From: Methanospirillum hungatei
Lineage (GTDB): Archaea > Halobacteriota > Methanomicrobia > Methanomicrobiales > Methanospirillaceae
Assembly (NCBI RefSeq): GCF_019263745.1
Contig: NZ_CP077107.1
Coordinates: forward strand, 620,001-684,000
Direction of reading: 5' to 3'
DNA: 64,000 nt
Positions 59,335 to 64,000 of this stretch are shown here, piece after piece. Numbering within the stretch: the stretch's first letter is position 1; each line of letters starts with the position of its first letter. Made by a program: the position numbers and the translations under genes. The notes beneath the pieces are model-generated. The model was given only the letters and a program-made list of their open reading frames with translations. It searched no databases and had not been told where the DNA came from.

Positions 59335-59542
59335 TTGAATATATCCAAAAAATTGTATCCTTTCTCCCTATCTTTTTACTATTCTTAAATTAAGGCTTAT
59401 CTGTATGGAGAAAAAATACATGATAACAACCTCATCTCATATTTGAATCATTCCTTATAGTTAGTGGTTATTTTTTTTAAGACCTGCAAAGGATTTATAC
59501 CTCTGGAGTATGCTAGGTATAATAACTGGAGATTTGAAACAG

Positions 59543-62239
59543 ATGCCCAAAACAGATGCTCCTTATCATGTTTTATGTGTTGATGATGAGGATTTTCTTT
59601 TAGATATTAGCAAACTGTTTCTTGAAAGAGAAGGGGATTTTAAAGTTGATACGGCCCTGTCTGCATCAGAAGGACTTAATAAACAACTGGATACACAATA
59701 TGATGCAATAATATCAGATTATGAAATGCCTGGAATGAATGGAATAGAATTTCTTAAAGAAATTAGAAAAAATGACATTTCAATTCCTTTTATTATTTTT
59801 ACCGGGCGAGGACGAGAGGAAGTAGTTATCGATGCCCTAAACAACGGAGCAGATTTTTATCTCCAAAAGGGTGGAGATCCAAAATCCCAGTTTGCAGAAC
59901 TAAAATCAAAACTAGAACATGCTATCCGTCAAAAGAAGGCCGAGGGGATTCTTCAGCAAGAGCGTGAACAATTACTATCAATATTTGATAGTCTTGAACA
60001 GATGGTATATGTTTCAGATCCCCTAACATACGAAATATTATATGTAAATAAATACTTCAGAAATTTTCTCAATAGAGATGTAATTGGAAAAATATGTTAT
60101 GAAGAATTTCAGAATAAGAAGTCTCCCTGTGAATTTTGTACAAATACAGTTATTTTAAAAAATAAACCCGAGCCATATTCATGGGAACATTTTAATGCAG
60201 TATATGAAAGGTATTACTCCATTGTTGACCGGATAATCCAATGGCCTGACGGGCGAGATGTAAGACTTGAAGTTGCAACTGATGTAACAGAAACAAAAAG
60301 AGCACTTGATGAATTAAATGCAGCTTATGAAGAGATAGCATCATCAGAAGATGAGTTAAAACATCAGTTTGGAGAGATTCTTGAAAGTAAAGAAGAACTC
60401 AGGAAAAGTGAAGAGCGATATCGGTCAGTTGTAGAAAACGTTCAGGACGTTTTTTACCGCAGTGATAATAAAGGCAACCTTGTTATGGCAAGCCCGAGTG
60501 CACTGGCAATGTTCGGTTATGATTCTCTTGATGAGATTATTGGGAAGAATATTGCAGATTCTTTCTATAAAGATCCCTCAGAACGAGACCGACTGATGGA
60601 AATATTGCATGAAAAAGGACAGGTTTATAATTTTGAAGCATATCTCGTAAAAAAGGACAACTCTCAGATATATGTATCCACGAATGCACATTTTTACTAC
60701 AATGAGGATGGATCTATTGCCGGGGTAGAAGGGAGTATCAGGGACATTACGAGGATGAAAAAAGCTTCAAATGCTCTCCGCGAAAGTGAGGAGTTATACC
60801 GGTTTCTTGTGGAGCATATTGAAGACGGGGTTTTTATCGTTCAAAATGATATTGTAGTTTTTTGTAATAATAAATTTGCAGAAATTATTGGCTACACACG
60901 AAATGAAATTCTGTGAACACCAATGTTTCAATATATTTCTCCGGAATATCGAGATGAACTTATCTGGCGGTGTCATACAACTGATGAATATGAAGTGATT
61001 CTGGAGTCATATGAAACACAATTTTTGCATAAAGATAATACAAAACGTATATCAGTCCTGCTTTCCTTACGAATTGGAGAATATAAAGGAAAACATGCCT
61101 GTATAGGTACAATTCATTTTGCTGAAGGTATTTGTGAACTTGTTGAACATTCTCTCAGAGAAAGCCGGGCAATGCTCAATGCAATATTACAGGAGTCTCC
61201 AATCCCTCAGTTTGTAATAGATAAAAATCATCGGGTATTATACTGGAATCAGGCATTGTCAAAATATAGCGGGATTCAATCTCATGAAATAGTTGGAACA
61301 TCAAAACACTGGCGGGCATTTTACCCTGAGCCGCGTCCATGTATCGCAGACATCATTCTTGATAGAAAAGAGGATGAGCTTGAGACTTGGTATAAAGGTC
61401 GGGCAAAAAAATCAACGCTGGTTCAGGACGCATATTCATCCATTGATTTTTTCCCTCATCTTGGTAATAAAGGAATATGGCTATATTTTACCGGGGCATT
61501 GCTTCGTGATTCTGATGGTGAAGTATGGGGAGCTCTCGAAACTCTTGAAGATATTACAGAACAGATGATGAACGAAGAAGGTCTTAAACAAGCAAACAAA
61601 AAGCTCAATCTACTCGCTGAAACCACCCGTCATGACATCCTGAATTCTCTGACTGTGCTTACTGGTGCAATGGATTTAATTAAGGATGAGATCCGGGATC
61701 TTGATGTTTTTTCTTATATGGTTCCTGCAGAAAAAGCACTTGATACAATATATCGTCAAATACTGTTTACCAGGGATTATCAAAACCTTGGAGTTACTGC
61801 ACCAGTCTGGCAATCCATCCCAACGCTTATAGAAGAGCAGGTCAGAAATAACATCCCAGAACATGTCACATTAATTACTGACAATATTGACTATGATCTC
61901 TATGCTGATGCTATGCTTGGAAGAGTTTTTTTCAATCTTATTGATAATTCTCTTCGTCACGGATTAACGGTGTCTGAGATCCGTATTTCAGGAAAAGAAG
62001 AGCATGATGCTTTGATAATTGTGTATTCTGATAATGGCACGGGCATTGAAGAACATATGAAATCAAAAATATTTGACCGGGGGGTCGGTTCTCACACCGG
62101 TTACGGACTCTTTTTAATTAGGGAAATATTGTCTATAACACATATAAAAATCCAGGAGATTGGAATAAATGGAAAAGGAGTTATATTTGAATTGGTCGTA
62201 CCATCTGGATTTTTCAGACATCATGAATTTATTCCATAG
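59543..62239 (+). pseudogene. Receiver-PAS-histidine kinase with in-frame TGA
   Basis: One frame from ATG 59543 (or 59510) to TAA 62239 with TGA at 60914-60916. The first half has a receiver (VDDEDFLLDISKLF, D59 in IISDYEMP, FTGRGREEVVIDALNNGADF), a PAS region ending with the DITRMKKAS link and a second PAS that breaks after IGYTRNEIL. The second half opens with MFQYISPEYRDELIW, the natural continuation of that PAS domain, then a third PAS and the kinase core: TRHDILNSLTVLTGAMDL, FNLIDNSLRHG, YSDNGTGIE and GYGLFLIREIL. The split inside a PAS domain makes a functional two-gene arrangement unlikely. It ends overlapping the convergent gene by 11 bases. Confidence 0.85.
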
Positions 62240-63374
62240 ATTTTTGATCAGGTAAAAAGATATCCTGTAATGATTTCAGATTATTGATAGATAACAAAAC
62301 AGGGATATTTACCCCGATTGAATATGATGGATATAAACCTAGCATCTTTCGTCTGTTATATGCATATAGCCGGCTCTCTAATACCAGACTTTCAATTCTT
62401 TGTAAACAAGAAACCATGTGAGTTGTCTCAGAGGTTAATACTATTTTTTGAGCATCGGTAAGTTGTTCATATTTTTGATCCACCATATCATAAGCGATTT
62501 TTCGGCTCAGAATACTTTGGAGAAACTGCATAATCACAAACTGAGAACAGAGCAAAAATACAACAATAATACTTCTTCCTGCATAGTAAAAACCTGCCAT
62601 ATTCACAAATTTTGTTAATGTAAATGCGGGTAACACCATCGCAATTATCATCAGGATGACAAGGACTGTAGAGAGCAGAATAAGGACACACGCAATAATA
62701 GCCATAAAAACCAGCCTTTTGTGATTTTCAATCTTACTTTGAAGTCGGATATGAGTATTATAAAGCATCCTGCCTTTAAATAAAAAAATTTCGCTATAAA
62801 ATAAAATTATTCCCATACATTGTATTAAAATTAAAAAAAGTGTCTCATTTGAGAAATTACTGAAATACCCAATTATCATGGTAAATGTAATTGATATTCC
62901 ATAGATGCATAATACTCCATATGTAATGGGAATCATGCTTAAGAGAAAAAATCTCATGAACAGATTATATCCAATCCGTTTATTGGAGAAAATATGCAGA
63001 TTCTTTGCCCAGGTTACCATTGACTGGCTTTTTTTCTTTATTGGCGCAGTTCCGGTAGCTTTTTGATATATCATTCTGAATGGAAAAAGAAAAAGAGGTA
63101 ACATTGGATAAAATAAATAAAAATAAAGGCTTGATGCGACCCAGAAGAAGAGATAATCAAATTTTAAAAACGCAATTAACAAAATATTAAGGAAACATAT
63201 TCCTATCAACACTCCAAACGATACAGGGCTTATTTTTTCTTGTGAGATATCTTCTCGAATACCAGATAAGCGGTTTATCTCATCTGATAAGGATGATAAT
63301 ATTCCTTCATGAGATTGAGGCACATCATTAGAAGAGTCAAAAATGGTATTCACCATATAGTATATTATTTCCAT
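62229..63374 (-). CDS. Polytopic membrane protein of unknown function
   Basis: A 381-residue protein with about eight membrane segments, among them FGVLIGICFLNILLIAFLKF, LFFWVASSLYFYLFYPMLPL, FFLLSMIPITYGVLCIYGIS and VFMAIIACVLILLSTVLVIL. It has a soluble N-terminal stretch of about 50 residues (SLSDEINRLSGIREDISQEK) and a soluble C-terminal part (ETTHMVSCLQRIESLVLESR). The charge and length do not match a transporter family I know. ATG 63356 (MVNTIFDSS) is an alternative start. Confidence 0.8.
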   Translation of the reverse strand: MEIIYYMVNTIFDSSNDVPQSHEGILSSLSDEINRLSGIREDISQEKISPVSFGVLIGICFLNILLIAFLKFDYLFFWVASSLYFYLFYPMLPLFLFPFRMIYQKATGTAPIKKKSQSMVTWAKNLHIFSNKRIGYNLFMRFFLLSMIPITYGVLCIYGISITFTMIIGYFSNFSNETLFLILIQCMGIILFYSEIFLFKGRMLYNTHIRLQSKIENHKRLVFMAIIACVLILLSTVLVILMIIAMVLPAFTLTKFVNMAGFYYAGRSIIVVFLLCSQFVIMQFLQSILSRKIAYDMVDQKYEQLTDAQKIVLTSETTHMVSCLQRIESLVLESRLYAYNRRKMLGLYPSYSIGVNIPVLLSINNLKSLQDIFLPDQKSME

Positions 63375-63480
63375 TTTTCATAAGGAGATCGAATGAACCG
63401 GTGAATTTTCATCTGATGAACACAGATATACTAAATGTTCAAATAACTTTACCTGTGTATTACGAGAGGTTGCATTTTGT
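63375..63480. promoter_or_regulatory. Divergent promoter region
   Basis: About 100 bases between two divergent membrane-protein genes, AT-rich near 63420-63450 with a TATA-like tactaaatgtt. The ribosome site for the plus-strand gene is not clear, which suggests a leaderless or short-leader start. Confidence 0.3.
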
Positions 63481-64000
63481 ATGCCGGATATTTACGAATT
63501 TTTGCCTGCTCTACACCAGGGAGTATGGGAAGTAGTCATTCCAAAAGATCTCCTGACAGTCCCTCTTGGCCCAGAATGGAAGTTTTCACCCATTAATGTA
63601 CCGAGCCATGAAACCATTGCCAGTTACCGGAACGGGCAATACCATATGCATGTGACAAATGATGAATATCGTATTCATTTGGACAGGTATGATCCAGAAA
63701 AAAACCCTTTCCTTCATCTGATTGACGATGCTCCGCTGGTTCTCATGATCTATGAAACTCTGGAAACGCTATACATAACCGCTCGAGATGCTAAAAAAAA
63801 TCCTGGTCCGGATTTTATTCAGGATCAACGATTAACATGGAAGTTCAGGATCATTCTTGGAATTGGTCTACTGACAACAGCAGGTATACTTGGATTGATT
63901 GCATTAGAGCAAAATACTGTGCTGTTTTCAACTCTCCTTCCTGCCATAGTATTTATAGGAGGCATTCTCGTCCTCATGAACGGTCTGATAATGCAGAGGA
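63481..64000 (+). CDS. Two-TM membrane protein, cut by the window end
   Basis: The frame opens at ATG 63481 (MPDIYEFLPALHQGVWEVVI) and is still open at base 64000, so at least 173 residues. Residues 1-115 are soluble (PKDLLTVPLGPEWKFSPINV and HLIDDAPLVLMIYETLETLY), then a helix (FRIILGIGLLTTAGILGLIA) and a second hydrophobic stretch (TLLPAIVFIGGILVLMNGLI). No family is recognised. The C-terminus is unknown because the window ends. Confidence 0.75.
   Translation, partial: MPDIYEFLPALHQGVWEVVIPKDLLTVPLGPEWKFSPINVPSHETIASYRNGQYHMHVTNDEYRIHLDRYDPEKNPFLHLIDDAPLVLMIYETLETLYITARDAKKNPGPDFIQDQRLTWKFRIILGIGLLTTAGILGLIALEQNTVLFSTLLPAIVFIGGILVLMNGLIMQR

Noticed and set aside
60914-60916. TGA as selenocysteine in the kinase
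   Set aside because: The codon lies in a PAS domain where a Cys/Sec role is not expected and no SECIS-like hairpin was noticed; a nonsense mutation is simpler.

Overview
The window looks like chromosomal DNA of a hydrogenotrophic methanogen of the Methanomicrobiales, most likely Methanospirillum or a close relative. The genus is inferred from gene content, not proven. The evidence for a methanogen is a YcaO/TfuA pair of the McrA-glycine thioamidation type, DUF2193 and DUF2180 proteins, an AqpM-type aquaporin, an archaeal TupA-type tungstate transporter and many archaeal-type gene starts. There is no rRNA, no CRISPR array and no tRNA that I could recognise.

Region 1 (1-18.5 kb) is accessory DNA full of debris. 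It opens with nested insertions: an IS66-family element inside an older DDE transposase, which itself truncates a primase-like gene. A macrodomain pseudogene and two exported proteins follow. From about 4.9 to 11.9 kb lies a reiterated block of toxin-antitoxin modules: UPF0175, three MNT nucleotidyltransferase/HEPN sets, a PF09720-type antitoxin, a PIN toxin, and a frameshifted DUF2281-like antitoxin. These are interleaved with three broken copies of a mechanosensitive channel (mscL-like) gene and with copies of an unidentified minus-strand gene remnant. An IS1634-type element follows. After it comes an AT-rich two-gene unit whose membrane-protein gene is cut by a complete IS66 element; 8-bp target duplication and terminal repeats are visible. 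A decayed DUF4258/MqsA-like pair closes the region.

Region 2 (18.5-35 kb) is mostly core: an EEP nuclease, an ABC-2 exporter with a DUF998 protein, a B3/B4-domain protein, a MoeA fused to a periplasmic-binding-like domain, purQ and long purL, glycerol(-1-phosphate) dehydrogenase-like gldA, a VOC protein, a small winged-helix protein, and the DUF2193-DUF2180-aquaporin cluster.

Region 3 (35-47 kb) is a molybdenum/tungsten and sulfur-cofactor island. It has a TiaS-like protein, two small conserved proteins, a kinase-fold protein resembling molybdenum storage protein subunits, a SemiSWEET, a MOT1-type molybdate transporter in one operon with a TupABC-type tungstate ABC importer, a DNA glycosylase, and a tight operon ycaO-tfuA-thiF/moeB-moaD-moaE. 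Uptake, storage, pterin sulfuration and cofactor insertion (moeA in region 2) could therefore be co-ordinated. The same sulfur-carrier proteins are encoded beside the McrA thioamidation enzymes.

Region 4 (47-64 kb) has an orphan CARF-HEPN ribonuclease of the Csm6/TIGR02710 type, a DOMON protein, a bactofilin-like surface/membrane protein, a NUDIX hydrolase, a flavodoxin-fold oxidoreductase with one in-frame stop, a HerA-like DUF853 ATPase, two receiver-PAS-histidine kinases (one with an in-frame TGA), pyrC, a DUF4349 lipoprotein, a universal stress protein, a DUF2179-type membrane protein and two further membrane proteins, the last one cut by the window edge.
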